This document shows, one piece after another, positions 11,145 through 22,762 of a stretch of DNA of 64,000 nt. A program made the position numbers and the translations under genes. Source of the DNA: Lineus longissimus (Eukaryota; Nemertea; Pilidiophora; Heteronemertea; Lineidae); the NCBI RefSeq assembly GCF_910592395.1, contig NC_088322.1, positions 9,915,431 to 9,979,430 of the forward strand. Reading direction: 5' to 3'. The notes beneath the pieces are model-generated. The model was given only the letters and a program-made list of their open reading frames with translations. It did no database searches and was not told where the DNA came from. Numbering within the stretch: the first letter of the stretch is position 1; each line of letters starts with the position of its first letter.

Positions 11145-12767
11145 TCAAGGTCTGAAATGTATATCAAGTTCGTTTATCTTGTTCTCCTTCTCTCCTAGTT
11201 CCGCCTTCAGTCGATCCACCTTCTCTTGTTCTCTCTTGAGCTCCTCCCGTAACTCCTTCTCCGTCTGAACATGCCTCTTGGTCAACGTCTGGAAGAATGT
11301 GTTCTTGGATGCCTCCTCTTCTTTCTTACACATGGCTACCGCATTGGACTTCTCCCGTTCATACTCCGATTTCAGTTTGATGATCTCATCCTTCGCTTGA
11401 GAGATTTTATCCACGATTTGTCTGTTTAAGTCGGTGTTTTCGGACTCCTTCGCCTTCAACGCCTCGCGAAGATTGCTGATCTCTCTCTTCAGGTAGTTGG
11501 TTTGAGTCTCGTGTTCCCTATAAGTAGCTTGTTCCCGCCTCTCTGCCTCACCTTTGGCTCGCGAAAACTCGACTTTCAACTCTCTGATCTTTTCTTCCAA
11601 CTGCCTACACACCGCATCTTTCGCCTCCAATTTCCCTCTCAAGTCCTTGATTGCATTGTTGCTGCGTATCAATTTCTGTAGAAGCTCTCTCCTCTTTACG
11701 GCGGCATTCTCCCTCTCCTTTTGCTGTCCCCTCTCGATTTCCTTTATCTCTGTTTCCAAACTCTCCTTCTCCTGCTGAAGAACCGCGATCTTCCCTTCAT
11801 ACTTCGCCTTCACCTCCTCATGTTGGCCTTTCCTCGTCTGGCGGACCTCCTTCTCAAGGTTACGGACCGTCTCCTCCAACTTCTCCTCTTTTATTTGCCA
11901 ATCTCGCTTCGCGTTTTTCTTGTCCTCCGCAAATGACTCTGCAGCCTGGATCAAAGTATCGTTAGGTGACGCCTCTATACCTCTTAACAGGACCCCCTGC
12001 AGCTCGTCACGTGACTCTTTCATCCTCTTCAAATCCTCTTTTGAACTCTCCTCTAACCTCTGGTACTTGGACTTCAGATCACGAATTAGCCCCTCATGCT
12101 CAGTTTGCAGCTTCTGTTCCCTCTTGCAGACAGCTTCAGCCAACTTCTGTTTATGATCATTAGTCAGCACCCGCACGTTCTCCTCTAGGTCACTCCGTGC
12201 CGCCTCTTTAGTGGTCATCAGCTCCACCCGTAGATCATCCACCTTGCCATTCAGTGCCTGCAACTTGGCGTCATATTTCCCAACAACTTCCTTGACAGCC
12301 GAGTCTGCATTCTCTTGCAGGGTCATCCTCAACAACTTCAGTTTATCCTCCGTTTCCCTTTCACAATGTTCTTTTACCTCAATCAAAGCATTGTTCAATC
12401 TTTCGTTTTCATCAGTCAGCGTCTTCACAGCCTCCCGTTCCCGCTTTAGCTGCTGCACCAGTCCGTTCCTTTCCTTCTCGTGCTGCTGCCTTGCCGACTC
12501 AATCTCCTCTTGAAATACGTCATACCCGTCATCAAAACCTTCAATTTCGTTTCCAAAGTCGAACCCATCGTCACCAAGCATTTCATCGCAGTCGTCTTCA
12601 GTTTCGCACAAGATACCAGCCTGGTTGTCGAGGTGATGATCCCCGTTGCTGCCAACGGCTGCGGTTTCATCTCTGCTCCCGTCATCGTTCAAACGTGCCG
12701 TGGACACCAATCTCTCCATCTCTCCACCTCCGATTGCCACTGCTTCAGTCTCCACTTGGTCCCCCAT
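11145..12767 (-). CDS. Intronless coiled-coil protein, 540 aa (paralogue 1)
   Basis: Unrecognised protein. Residues 1-85 are acidic and Gly/Asp-rich. Residues about 86-535 are almost entirely heptad-like E/K/R/L/Q sequence, predicting one long coiled coil. There is no signal peptide, membrane segment or catalytic motif. An in-frame TGA lies just before the ATG at 12767, so this start is secure and the ORF is complete in one exon. A TTTGCAG near 12795 could end a 5'UTR intron, and an ATATATA stretch lies near 12895. It resembles the 22743-24248 protein at the GGGEMERL motif and in the C-terminal tail (LKAELGEKENKINELD against LKVQLSEKINEIEL), so the two look like paralogues. A cytoskeletal or scaffold role is only a guess. 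Confidence 0.75.
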   Translation of the reverse strand: MGDQVETEAVAIGGGEMERLVSTARLNDDGSRDETAAVGSNGDHHLDNQAGILCETEDDCDEMLGDDGFDFGNEIEGFDDGYDVFQEEIESARQQHEKERNGLVQQLKREREAVKTLTDENERLNNALIEVKEHCERETEDKLKLLRMTLQENADSAVKEVVGKYDAKLQALNGKVDDLRVELMTTKEAARSDLEENVRVLTNDHKQKLAEAVCKREQKLQTEHEGLIRDLKSKYQRLEESSKEDLKRMKESRDELQGVLLRGIEASPNDTLIQAAESFAEDKKNAKRDWQIKEEKLEETVRNLEKEVRQTRKGQHEEVKAKYEGKIAVLQQEKESLETEIKEIERGQQKERENAAVKRRELLQKLIRSNNAIKDLRGKLEAKDAVCRQLEEKIRELKVEFSRAKGEAERREQATYREHETQTNYLKREISNLREALKAKESENTDLNRQIVDKISQAKDEIIKLKSEYEREKSNAVAMCKKEEEASKNTFFQTLTKRHVQTEKELREELKREQEKVDRLKAELGEKENKINELDIHFRP

Positions 12768-14838
12768 CGCAGACTGTCACCTGGTCACTCTATATCTTCG
12801 CGCTGCAAAGACACAAAACAGACTATCACATTAATGGTTTTCAAGGGTGAATGAACCTGGGGGAAACATACCTCCTTTCTTGTGGTGCGCGGTATATATC
12901 TGAAATATGAAGGGAGGAGTTTGGAGGACTATATGCATGAGAAGGTATACTCTCCTTAAAATATGTTGAAATAAATAAACAAGCACCACAATGTAATATA
13001 ATCTGTCCGACGTTTCGGTGTATTGAACCTTCTACTGGGAATGAACAGCGCGTACCAGCGAATTGCTTTAAGTACGATCATAACAATAGTGCTCAGTCCG
13101 CGGTTACGCCGCGTGGCTTTGTTTACAAAACATTACTTCTGATTGGCTGGAGAAAAGGTCGTGACCTATTGATATTTACAAAATTAGTTTTTGAGATTAA
13201 CGATAGATGGCGCGCATTGTGTACACGGCATCTGAAAATATGGCGGATCAAGCGAATGATTCACGGATACAGCATTAAAAATGTATGATTTCTGCATTAT
13301 TCCGTAATATTGCTGTATCCCACGCAACAGGAAGGTAAATGATTAGTTCATACTCTCCTTAAAATACCAGTAGAGTCACCTATTAAACAGAAGAGAAACT
13401 ATTTGTACGCTCATTGCTTTAAGTCGTAACCAAGTCGTTGGCTGTAACACATCCTTGTAAGCAGGGGGTTTCAATACATTCCGCATCTCGATATGAATTA
13501 AAAAAACCTGAATTTCAATTAAAATGACTGCGACTATTCGTATAAAAAATCTGTATGTATTTGAAAATGACTTCATTCATTTGGATTTTGGCTGACGCTT
13601 TCTCTTCATTAGAATTTTGAAACATTATTGTTGTTAAAATATATAATGTAGGGCCTACATGTACATGTAGTTGTTTATGCTTGAAATTGTTTGGCATTAC
13701 CATGCGATGCCTGCCAAGACAGTAATTCAACGTTGGTGAGAGTAGGATTCGTAAATAATGTACATCTTCTCTAAATTCTTTTTGGCATCAGTTTCGATTT
13801 TCACAGACAAAGAATCAGAACAAATGAGATCACTCCGCCTATAGGGACAACTCGGGATGTTGATACCGCGGCTCGGGATAAACGATTTTCGCTGGTGTTA
13901 CGAGGCAGTTTTGGACACGACTCGCGACTATAGTTCAACGTTTATTGCACTTTAGAGACCTTTCAAAGAATGATCGTGTTTGGAGAAGCTATTTTCGAAG
14001 TAAATGAAAAACTGAAATATCTTATGTCAACATGAATGTCCCTCTAGTGTTATTAAAGTCAGTAAACCAGTCTAATGACCTCAGGCGATCAGACGATTGA
14101 TCACGTCGTTAATTCTGTGTATGATTATTGTTCTTTATGCATGTGTGGGTAGGCCTAGGTTCATGCTCGTGTTACTCTTTTATATACCTGAACGTATTGA
14201 GGCCAGTATGGACATAAAATCGATAGCAAATTGTAATGTCTAGAATAACAAACTGCCCAAATCAATACGTGACATTTATCAATCGCAAAGAGGGAGAGAG
14301 ATAACCGGATTTTCTTTAAATTTACGCATCTAGTCTCAGCATAGTCTTTCAATAAAGGCGGCTATGGGCTTGGGAAAATCAGTTGTTGACGATGTTCTCC
14401 ATTTGACCAGTGTCGTTTTTTCTCATTATTTTTTGAGAAGTTTTGTCACTAACGCTGGCTTCACTGAAGCCAAGTTAAGTTAACGCCAGCGTCAGTGACA
14501 AACATGTTTTGAACAACCACGCCCAGTAACCTACTGAAAAATTTCCCGAAAAAAGAAAAATGTGTCAGTGCCTTTTTATCAAGCATAATCTGAAAGATAA
14601 GAGGAAAAAACACCATGTTTTATGAAATACCCTATAATTTTTTTCTGAAAATTTATTCATTCTCAAAACCAGCCCCGATTGCCCTGAGCCCTTTTTACAA
14701 ACTTCACCCCTGACATCCTTGTCAAGGCCGATACCATCTCCATCTCTTGTCAAACTCAGCGAAAGGGTTTTAATCTTCCTTCGAAATAACCTGTCGAAAT
14801 TGAAATGAAAGGAATGCACTTTTTAAATTCCAACTCAC
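12768..14838. other. Intergenic
   Basis: No gene was seen. It holds the 5' flank of the coiled-coil gene and AT-rich sequence. An inverted pair of about 16 bases (AACGCTGGCTTCACTG and its partner near 14480) forms a small hairpin at 14450-14500. Confidence 0.4.
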
Positions 14839-15478
14839 CTCGAACAAGTGGTCCTGCTGTCTATCATCAAGCTCTTGAGAATATCTGCCAAAATATCAAT
14901 ACAGATAGTCTGAAGTGTCTCGCATTGATCAGCTAAACAGATACGGCAACCGTGCTTGTGTTTCCACCCTTTTCTCTTCAACTGAAAATACGCAATGTTC
15001 GCTCTGCTTTTATGCAGCGTTTGGGGTTTTCCAACTCGGCAAGTCCAATAAAGATATCCGATTTGTACTTTCAGATTGGAAAGCCCGATTTGGATTTGTA
15101 CTTTCAGTTTAGCTTTCTTCCTAAAATTAAAAAATTACGTCTCATCCTCAGGTGGCACGAGAAACTTCTCGCACTGCACTAAAAACAGTAGGTACATACA
15201 TGTACATATATAAACCTTTCTGTAAATCCTCACCACTCAGAACATCCGTATTCCGTTCATTGGATGTTGCCATAGATTCCCAACGACGATTTTCCAAGCA
15301 AGTGTCCAGTCTGGAAAAACCCTCGGCTGGAAATGTGAATTCCCGGTAACCACCATACCGTACACTGTAATCAATGACGGCTAGACAGTACTGTGCATAA
15401 TAACACTGACTAACACTAGAATTACTTTTCTCAGGGTTTATCAGAGTGAATTTGAATGAGTTCATTCCGTCCCCGTAA
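14839..15478 (-). CDS. Candidate exons of an unknown Cys-containing protein (copy 1)
   Basis: An 81-codon exon (15478-15234) has an acceptor AACAG and donor GTGAGG. It encodes an aromatic-rich stretch with YGDGMNSFKFTLINPEK and a C-x5-C-L-x-V-I core (CYYAQYCLAVIDYSV). A 46-base segment with good splice signals (14884-14839) lies downstream and is open in two frames. The C-x5-C-L-x-V-I spacing also occurs in the DED/coiled-coil gene exon 29601-29768 (CRFYRACLTVICDF), suggesting a shared small domain. Start, end and remaining exons were not found. The exon is duplicated, with damage, at 18580-18840. Confidence 0.4.
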
Positions 15479-16596
15479 CTGTTTAATAAATAACTGAAAA
15501 TCTGCTCATCTGCAATCTGAAAATGATGTTTGGTATATTATCCTTGCTATTGATGGGCAGTGCGTCATACGATATAACATCAAAGTTTAACCCAATGGGA
15601 CCTGACAACTGAACGTAGTTTTTGTGTCGGATGGAAAGACAGATTTTCCCCCAAACTTCCAAACTTTAAAATCATAGTTCTCACAGTGGCACGCAGTGCT
15701 TGCTACATTTCTAACATATATATAGAGTTGGTGCCGTGTTAAGAATGGATATATATGTACTTCCAACAATGTTAAAGAGAGACGACTATAGGCTGGAGCC
15801 AGATTAATGTTTTTCGAGACCGATTTGACAATATACAGAAGACATGGTGTTTTGTTGGCGCTGACAAAATTTAGAGTTACGATTAGTTTGGTCAACTTAT
15901 CTTCGTAAATGTTTTAGATGGTGATGCAGCCAAGAGACCAATTGTTGAGTCGTGTGAGCGCCTGAACCAACTACATGTATGTGAAACAATGTTATTTTAC
16001 ACTTGATTAGTGATTTTGATGCAGAATTTTGGCATTTTCTGGATGATAGCGAGATGACCTCGGGCAGAGAGATCCAATCTCGAACCGAGCAACGCCCTCC
16101 AGAAATATGTTGTTGATTTTCCTGGCTATTGGAAAACCCATGTCAATGTTGCGAAAACTAAATGATATTCGACGGGAGTTTTTTTTTACTGGGAATTCCA
16201 TGTCACCCTAACTTATCATATTGGTGTCACGAACATAAATGTCGCAATAAGAAAAGGGAAAAACCCAATCAGTCGAATTGAGTTAATGAGGCACTATCAT
16301 GACCAATCATGTGGACAAATCATATCTAATCTACCCAAAGGTTCACAATTCGGGAGATTCAGGATGATTGATGTCAATGACAAAGACAAACAAACGGGTC
16401 ATTTCCATGTAACTGAATATCGTATATATCCTATTGTCTTTTTAGGGAATCGACCGCATAAGAAATACAGATTCAGAGAAAACCGATTTATCATTTGGAC
16501 CGATCAAAATTGCATAGATTAGATTTTCGGCGAAGTTAGCTTGTTGTGAAAAAGGCACACGCCAAAATTAACCGGTTTTGGCCATCCATTGTAGGG
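15073..16596. repeat. Segmental duplication, copy 1 (empty LINE site)
   Basis: About 1.5 kb is directly repeated at 18426-22196 with high similarity. Differences include the LINE in copy 2, a poly-C expansion in copy 2, a 16-base deletion in copy 2 near 21961, and a roughly 110-base deletion in copy 1 near 16518. Confidence 0.9.
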
Positions 16597-17211
16597 GGTA
16601 GTTGTAAAACAAGAAACACAGAAACGAAACAGAAACACAGAAACGAAACGCAGAAACCAGTCTTGTGGCGAATTCGGGTCTGCAGACTCCATCTTGTTGC
16701 CATGGTTGTGGCCGCGAACGCGGGTGTAACTAAAACTGGTATTCAGTCGGAATGGAAGGAGGAATGCTCATTTCCCAATACCCCTTTTAGCCTCATCAAC
16801 GTGTGCGCAGATTGGCAGCATCCGGCCTTGATCGTGCCCCTGACCAAAAACGGCCCCAAGTCGAAACGGCCCCACTTTATTTTCATGAGATCACTCCTGA
16901 CAGTCTTATTTGCAGTTTCTCTTCAATATAATCATCTTGGTTAGTTAAAATTGAGTAAAATTGGTTGAATTCAGGAATTTTTAAAGAATAATTGACTCAT
17001 TTAAGCAAGTTTGGAGACTTTAAAAAAATCCACTTGACAACTGAACATTCTTCATTTTGACCCTGATTAATGCATCTAAAACACTAAAGGCATAACACCT
17101 GATTGATCATGCCGATCCACCATCTGTAGGGCATGAGGACTTTATGATCGATATGAGCCGCCAGTAAGTCGGCATGACCAATGACCAGAACACGACCATA
17201 GGCCTGCTAGG

Positions 17212-17352
17212 AATGTACAATAGAACATGACTCTCTATTCGAAGGACTATTTTCTATTTACACTGACCTCCCCAATACACTACATGTATGTACTACACGG
17301 CGTAAATAGAAAATAGTCCTTCGAATAGCGAGTCCTGTTCCTTTGTACATTC
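17212..17352. mobile_element. Hairpin MITE-like element
   Basis: Arms of about 50 bases (AGGAATGTACAATAG... and its inverted copy ending near 17350) surround a short loop containing TACATGTATGTA. The core ATTCGAAGGACTATTTTCTA matches perfectly in both arms. Confidence 0.75.
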
Positions 17353-17366
17353 CATGGCCTGTGCGC

Positions 17367-18287
17367 GAAATTTTTTTCTGCAGGATACTTCTGCCATAGT
17401 GTACATCTGACAGCCAATCAGAATTCAAGGCAAGCACGTGTCTTTGTTGACATCATCTTTCCACATGGCGCAATAATGTCAACAATGCCACGTGTTCTGA
17501 TAATCTTGGAAAGAACAAGTTAGCAAATGGTTAGAGGAGTATATTTATTTGCAGTATCTTAACATGTATTTTCATTGTCGAGTGGACTGTATTTATTGGA
17601 CTTGTCTGTTAAAGGCGCACTGTGCTCGGCAAAATAGCCGAGGTTGAATGTTTATCTGTCAACCGTGTAACTAGTTCTGCTGTATATGCATAGGTGGCGC
17701 CACCATTCAATTTATTTTGTTTGCTTCTCAAAATGTGTTTTATACAATGGCCCTTCAACAATGTTCAAACTACAAAAATAGGCCTGATACCTTCAACAGC
17801 AGACATCGGATACACTGTCCCTTTAATAATTATCAACATTGGCAACACTGTCAGTGTCACTGCCCCTTAAAATTTCACAAATCGCGAGACATCGGATACA
17901 CTGTCCCTTTAATAATTATCAACATTGGCAACACTGTCAGTGTCACTGCCCCTTAAAATTTCACAAATCAATGCATGCACTGCAATGTAGCGATCAGATC
18001 AGCTGATGCCTCTTTTGTACGCATAATATCATCAATTTTACAATGAATCTGTGCAATTCATTCCTAAACACTACAACACAAACCTTGAGTTGAGCATAAT
18101 TGGGGTCAGACAATGAACTATTGTCACATTCACAGTTGAAGTGGCACTCGGCATGCGACTCGGTATCGTCCATTGTATTTGCATTATCATGCATAAATAA
18201 ACAGGGTGACGTCAAAGATCGCGCCAATTGTGATTGGCTGTCAGATGTACACTGTGGCAGAAGTATCCTGCAGAAAAAAATTTCGCG
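17367..18287. mobile_element. Non-coding element of about 920 bases with 57-base inverted ends
   Basis: Left end 17367-17423 and right end 18228-18285 are near-perfect reverse complements (core CTGCAGGATACTTCTGCCA). Inside, an 86-base unit starting AGACATCGGATACACTG is repeated in tandem at 17801 and 17887. No transposase frame is visible, so it would be non-autonomous. It lies between the two copies of the segmental duplication. Confidence 0.75.
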
Positions 18288-18579
18288 GCCTGTGCACGAC
18301 ACTAGGCTGAACTTCCCTACTGCAACCTCATTAACATAAACAGATATTTAAAGGGACTATTAAAAGACAGCAGCTGGGCAGGCAAGATTGAGTTACTCCA
18401 AGTCCAAGTCTAGTGCCCACCCGGATTATTGGAAAGCCCGATTTGTAATTTCAGTTTAGCTTTCTTCCTAAAATCAAAAAATAACGTCTCATCCTCAGGT
18501 GGCACGAGAAACTGCTCGCACTGCACTAAAAACAGTAGGTACATACATGTACATATATAAACCTTTCTGTAAATCCTCA

Positions 18580-18840
18580 CCACTCAGTACATCCTTATTC
18601 CGTTCATTACATATTGCCATAGATTCCCAACGACGATTTTCCAAGCAAGTGTCCAGTCTGGAAACCCCCCCCCCCCCCCCCGCTGGAAATGTGAATTCCC
18701 GGTAACCACCATACCGTACACTGTAATCAATGACGGCTAGACAGTACTGTGCATAATAACACTGACTAACACTAGAAATGCTTTTCTCAGGGTTTATCAG
18801 AGTGAATTTGAATGAGTTCATTCCGTCGGACCCCGTAACT
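18580..18840 (-). pseudogene. Damaged second copy of the Cys-containing exon
   Basis: It keeps the CYYAQYCLAVIDYSV core. A 4-base insertion near 18829 breaks the frame joining the acceptor to the exon body. A C run at about 18665-18681 inserts glycines on the coding strand. The donor GTGAGG is retained. It probably cannot be spliced in frame as copy 1 can, though a different upstream acceptor could rescue it. Confidence 0.55.
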
Positions 18841-19107
18841 GTTTAATGAATAACTGAAAATCTGCTCATCTGCAATCTGAAAATGATATTGATGAGCACT
18901 GCGTCATACGATATAACATCAAAGTTTAACCCAATGGGACCTGACAACTGAACGTAGTTTTTGTGTCGGATGGAAAGACCGATTTTTCCCCAAACTTCCA
19001 AACTTTAAAATCATAGTTCTCACAGTGGCACACAGTGCTACATTTCCATCATATATAGAGAGTTGGTGTCGTGTTAGGAATGGATATATACTTCCAACAA
19101 TGTTAAA

Positions 19108-21290
19108 TGAATGAATATAATGAATGAATATAAGAATTTCTATAGCGCCTGAATTAAAAGAAAAACTTAAATTCTCAGGCGCTTTACAAAGCAAAACACT
19201 CCCTGAAGAGGTGTTGTTTCAGGAGAGTTTTGAAAATGTCTATGGAACCAGCAAGCCTGATGTTGGAAGGTAGCTGGTTCCATAGAACCGGTGATGACTT
19301 GTAAAAAGAACGGTCACCAAAGGTTTTGCACTTAGTGCGAGGGACCACCAAAGTTGGAGCAATAACAGAGCGGAGATGGTAGGTGGAATGGTGCCTCAGT
19401 CTGACCATATCACACAGGTACGCAGGTGCGACTCCATGTATTGCCTTATATGTAAATAAAAGCACTTTGAAAACAATCCTGTATTTAACAGGAAGCCAAT
19501 GGAATCGCATGAGAACCGGTGTGATACGATCAAACCGCGGCACCAGACACACAACGCGAGCTGCAGCATTAAGTGCACGCTGCAGTCTGGAGAGTTGATG
19601 TGTAGAAATGCCATATAGAAGGGAATTACAATAATCAATGTGAGAAGTGACAAAGGCATGAACAAGAGTGGTGGTTGACTCAGGACTGAGGAACCGTCGA
19701 ATTTGGCGGATCTTATAAAGACCCATGCAGGAAAGCCTTGGAGCAGACCCTACTGACATGGGTTTCCATAGACATGTTTTTGTCAAAGTAAACACCAAGG
19801 TTTCGTACCGATTCGACAGGTGAAATTGAGGCCTCCCCAACTCTGATTGGACCCATATCTACCTTCTGGAGCATTTGTCTAGAACCGATAAAAATGAACT
19901 CTGTCTTAAGATCATTGATGAGGAGCTCGTTCTCGATCATCCACGCACGGACATCAGCTACACATGCTTCCGTTTCGCACACAGCTCTCTGCTGGTTAGT
20001 AGATGCCAAAGGACGGAAAGACATATAGAGCTGATTGTCGTCTGAATAGCCATGTGCATCTGGCAAGTGACGTGAAATGATGTGATAAAGCCTTGACATA
20101 TAGAACAAAAAGAGGATGGGTCCAAGGCAACTGCCCTGTGAAACACCACAATGGAGTGAAAAATGCTTAGATTTGCTACCATTGATGACGACACACTGCT
20201 CTCTATTAGAGATATAAGACTTCAGCCACTGAAGGCAAAGGCCAGTGACGCCAAAATCTGTCTCCATGGTTTGAAGCAATATGTCTACATCAACCGTATC
20301 AAACGCGGCACTTAGATCTAGCAAGACTAGCAAGCAGACTTCCTGATTGTCCATTTTCATAAGAATGTCACTTTGAACCTTCAGAAGAGCAGTCTCTGTC
20401 GAGTGGTTCTTGCGGTATGCGGACTGGACTGCTGGTAGTGGGGCAAAGTTATCACTGTGGACCATAAGCTGGTCAACTACTACCCTCTCAACAAGCTTAG
20501 ACACAAATGCTAAGTTGCTAACCGGCCTAAAGTTGGAAAAGGTCCGATCAAGTCCTGCTTTCTTTAACAAAGGCGATACCAGGGCACACTTCCATTCAGT
20601 AGGAACTCGAGCATCCTGTAGCGAGAGATTCACGATGCGTGCGATGACTGGTAACAGAGAGTCAACACATAGCTTAAGCATCCAGGTTGGGATCGGATCG
20701 AGCGAACAGCTCGCGCTTGAGGACTTCATGATCAGTTTTCGAATTTGCTCGTCGGACACTGTACTAAAAGCATTAATTGACTTCTCTGCTGTAGCAGCAG
20801 AGACAATGGGACAGTTAAGTGTGACTGCCCTGATTTTGCTTTTAATAATGTCAACTTTGCGGACGAAAAAATCACCGAAGTCATTCGCGAGTACAGCAGG
20901 ATCAGCATGATCCGGCAATGTGACCGACTGTTTTTCACTACATAACGAGTTAACAACCCGAAATAACTTCCTCGAATCCCCTTGACACTGTGCGATTTCA
21001 TTTGAGTAGTAAGCACGCCGGGCGAGATTCAGTTGGACGGAGTAGAGATTACGCACTTTGCGGTAAGCTTGTGCCGCAGAAGGTGAAGCGTGACGGTTTC
21101 TTTCCAGCTTTCTCCTCTTAGCCTTCAGTTGTCCTAACTCGTTATTATACCAAGGGATCACTGGCTTAACTGTGGTCACCTTGGTGATAATAGGTGCATG
21201 TTTATCTAGAAGATTGGAGAGTGTTTCATTGTAACAAGTGACCAACTCATCAATATCAGCAGACGTAGGGTTAGACAGCACAGAAGTGTC
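19108..21290 (-). mobile_element. 5'-truncated CR1/L2-like non-LTR retrotransposon
   Basis: The minus-strand reverse transcriptase begins mid-ORF2, with no endonuclease domain, at the junction with duplicated flank. The 3' end has a GCGCCTGAG...CAGGCGC stem, then TTCATT-rich simple repeats, typical of CR1/L2-type tails. The uninterrupted site is preserved at about 15775 (AATGTTAAAGAGAGACG), which dates the insertion after the segmental duplication. No clear target-site duplication. Confidence 0.85.
19184..21281 (-). pseudogene. Reverse transcriptase ORF2 fragment with one frameshift
   Basis: The 5' part (21281-19713) carries RT motifs FRPVSNLAFVSKLVERVV, QSAYRKNHSTETALL, LLDLSAAFDTVD, GVSQGSCLGPILF and the catalytic YSDD box (usually YADD). 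The C-terminal part continues in another frame to 19184 (SHIDYCNSLLYGI, FHWLPVKYRI, LWNQLPSNIR). The frame change falls near 19720-19740, after NMSMETHVSRVC. With the 5' truncation this makes it a dead copy. Confidence 0.85.
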
Positions 21291-22254
21291 AATGAGAGAC
21301 GGCTATAGGCTTGAGCCAGATAATTGTTTTTCGAGACCGATTTGACAATACAGAAGACATAGTGTTTTGTTGGCGCTGACAAATTTTAGAGTTACGATTA
21401 GTTTGGTCAACTTATCTTTGTAAATGTTTTAGATGGTGATGCAGCCAAGAGACCAATTGTTGAGTCGTGTAAGCGCCTGAACCAACTACATGTATGTGAA
21501 GCAATGTTATTTTACACTTGATTAGTGATTTTGATGTAGAATTTTGGCATTTTCTGGATGATAGCGAGATGACCTCGGGCAGAGAGATCCAATCTCGAAC
21601 CGAGCAACGCCCTCCAGAAATATGTTGTTGATTTTCCTGGCTATTGGAAAACCCATGTCAATGTTGCGAAAACTAAATGATATTCGACGGGAGTTTTTTT
21701 TTTACTGGGAATTCCATGTCACCCTAACTTATCATATTGGTGTCACGAACATAAATGTCGCAATAAGAAAAGGGAAAAACCCAATCAGTCGAATTGAGTT
21801 AATGAGGCACTATCATGACCAATCATGTGGACAAATCATATCTAATCTACTCAAAGGTTCACAATTCGGGAGTTTCAGGATGATTGATGTCAATGACAAA
21901 GACAAACAAACGGGTCATTTCCATGTAACTGAATATTGTATATATCCTATTGTCTTTTTAGGATACAGATTCAGAGAAAACCGATTTATCATTTGGACCA
22001 ATCAAAATTGCATATTGGCGGCTAAAAACTTCGCGGTTTTGTGAATTTGCAGCTTTGACGTAGATTTCCTAACCTTTGTATAGTATCTCAATCAGTGTCG
22101 TTCCTTTTTTTTCCCAGCGTTAGATTTTCGGCGAAGTTAGCTTTTTGTGAAAAACGCACACGCCAAAATTAACTGGTTTTGGCCATCCATTGTAGGTCAG
22201 TCGTAAAAGCAAAAAAACAATATGTTGTGTTGTATTTTAAAGTGACCTTCTGTC

Positions 22255-22762
22255 TGGCTTGGATCAAAATAACAAAATTAGATATATTAACCTTTGATGG
22301 GTAACTTGGCCATGCAGGCTGAGGAACAAAATAACTGAATAAGACACATTAAGCTTTGAAGCGTAACATTTTGCCCTGCAGGCTAGAAACAAAATACCAG
22401 TACTGAATTAGATACATTTAGCTTTGAAGCGTATAAAGGTCTTGCCCTGCAGGCTTATGGACAAAATAACTGAATTCAACACATTTAGCTTTGAAGTGTA
22501 ACTTTTTGCCCTGCTGGCTATAGACAACATAACTTAATTAAACACATTTAGCTTTGAAGCGTATAAAGGTCTTGCCCTGCTGGCTATAGACAACATAACT
22601 GAATTCAACACATTTAGCTTTGAAGTGTAACTTTTTGCCCTGCTGGCTATAGACAACATAACTTAATTAAACACATTTAGCTTTGAAGCGTATAAAGGTC
22701 TTGCCCTGCTGGCTATAGACAACATAACTTAATTAAACACATTTAGCTTTGAAGCGTAACTT
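22255..22762. repeat. Minisatellite, about 60-base units
   Basis: About eight tandem copies of a unit containing ACACATTTAGCTTTGAAGCG and TTGCCCTGCTGGCTATAGAC, of slightly variable length. The rightmost unit contains the stop codon and last five codons of the adjoining coiled-coil gene. Confidence 0.85.

Larger units (their letters stand above)
18426..22196. repeat. Segmental duplication, copy 2 (LINE-interrupted)
   Basis: Direct copy of 15073-16596, interrupted at about 19108-21290 by a non-LTR retrotransposon. The remaining similarity resumes at GAGAGACGGCTATAGG. Confidence 0.9.

Noticed and set aside
11554-12854. Several plus-strand frames opposite the first coiled-coil gene
   Set aside because: Ser/Leu/Pro-rich antisense of a Glu/Lys-rich coiled coil; no independent support.
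16286-16944. Frames at 16286-16522 and 16546-16944
   Set aside because: The first is repeated in copy 2 of the segmental duplication but shows no codon conservation pattern or family; the second has only repeat-like content.
19383-20910. Plus-strand open frames of 71-166 codons across the LINE
   Set aside because: They are antisense shadows of the reverse transcriptase, which has clear motifs on the minus strand.
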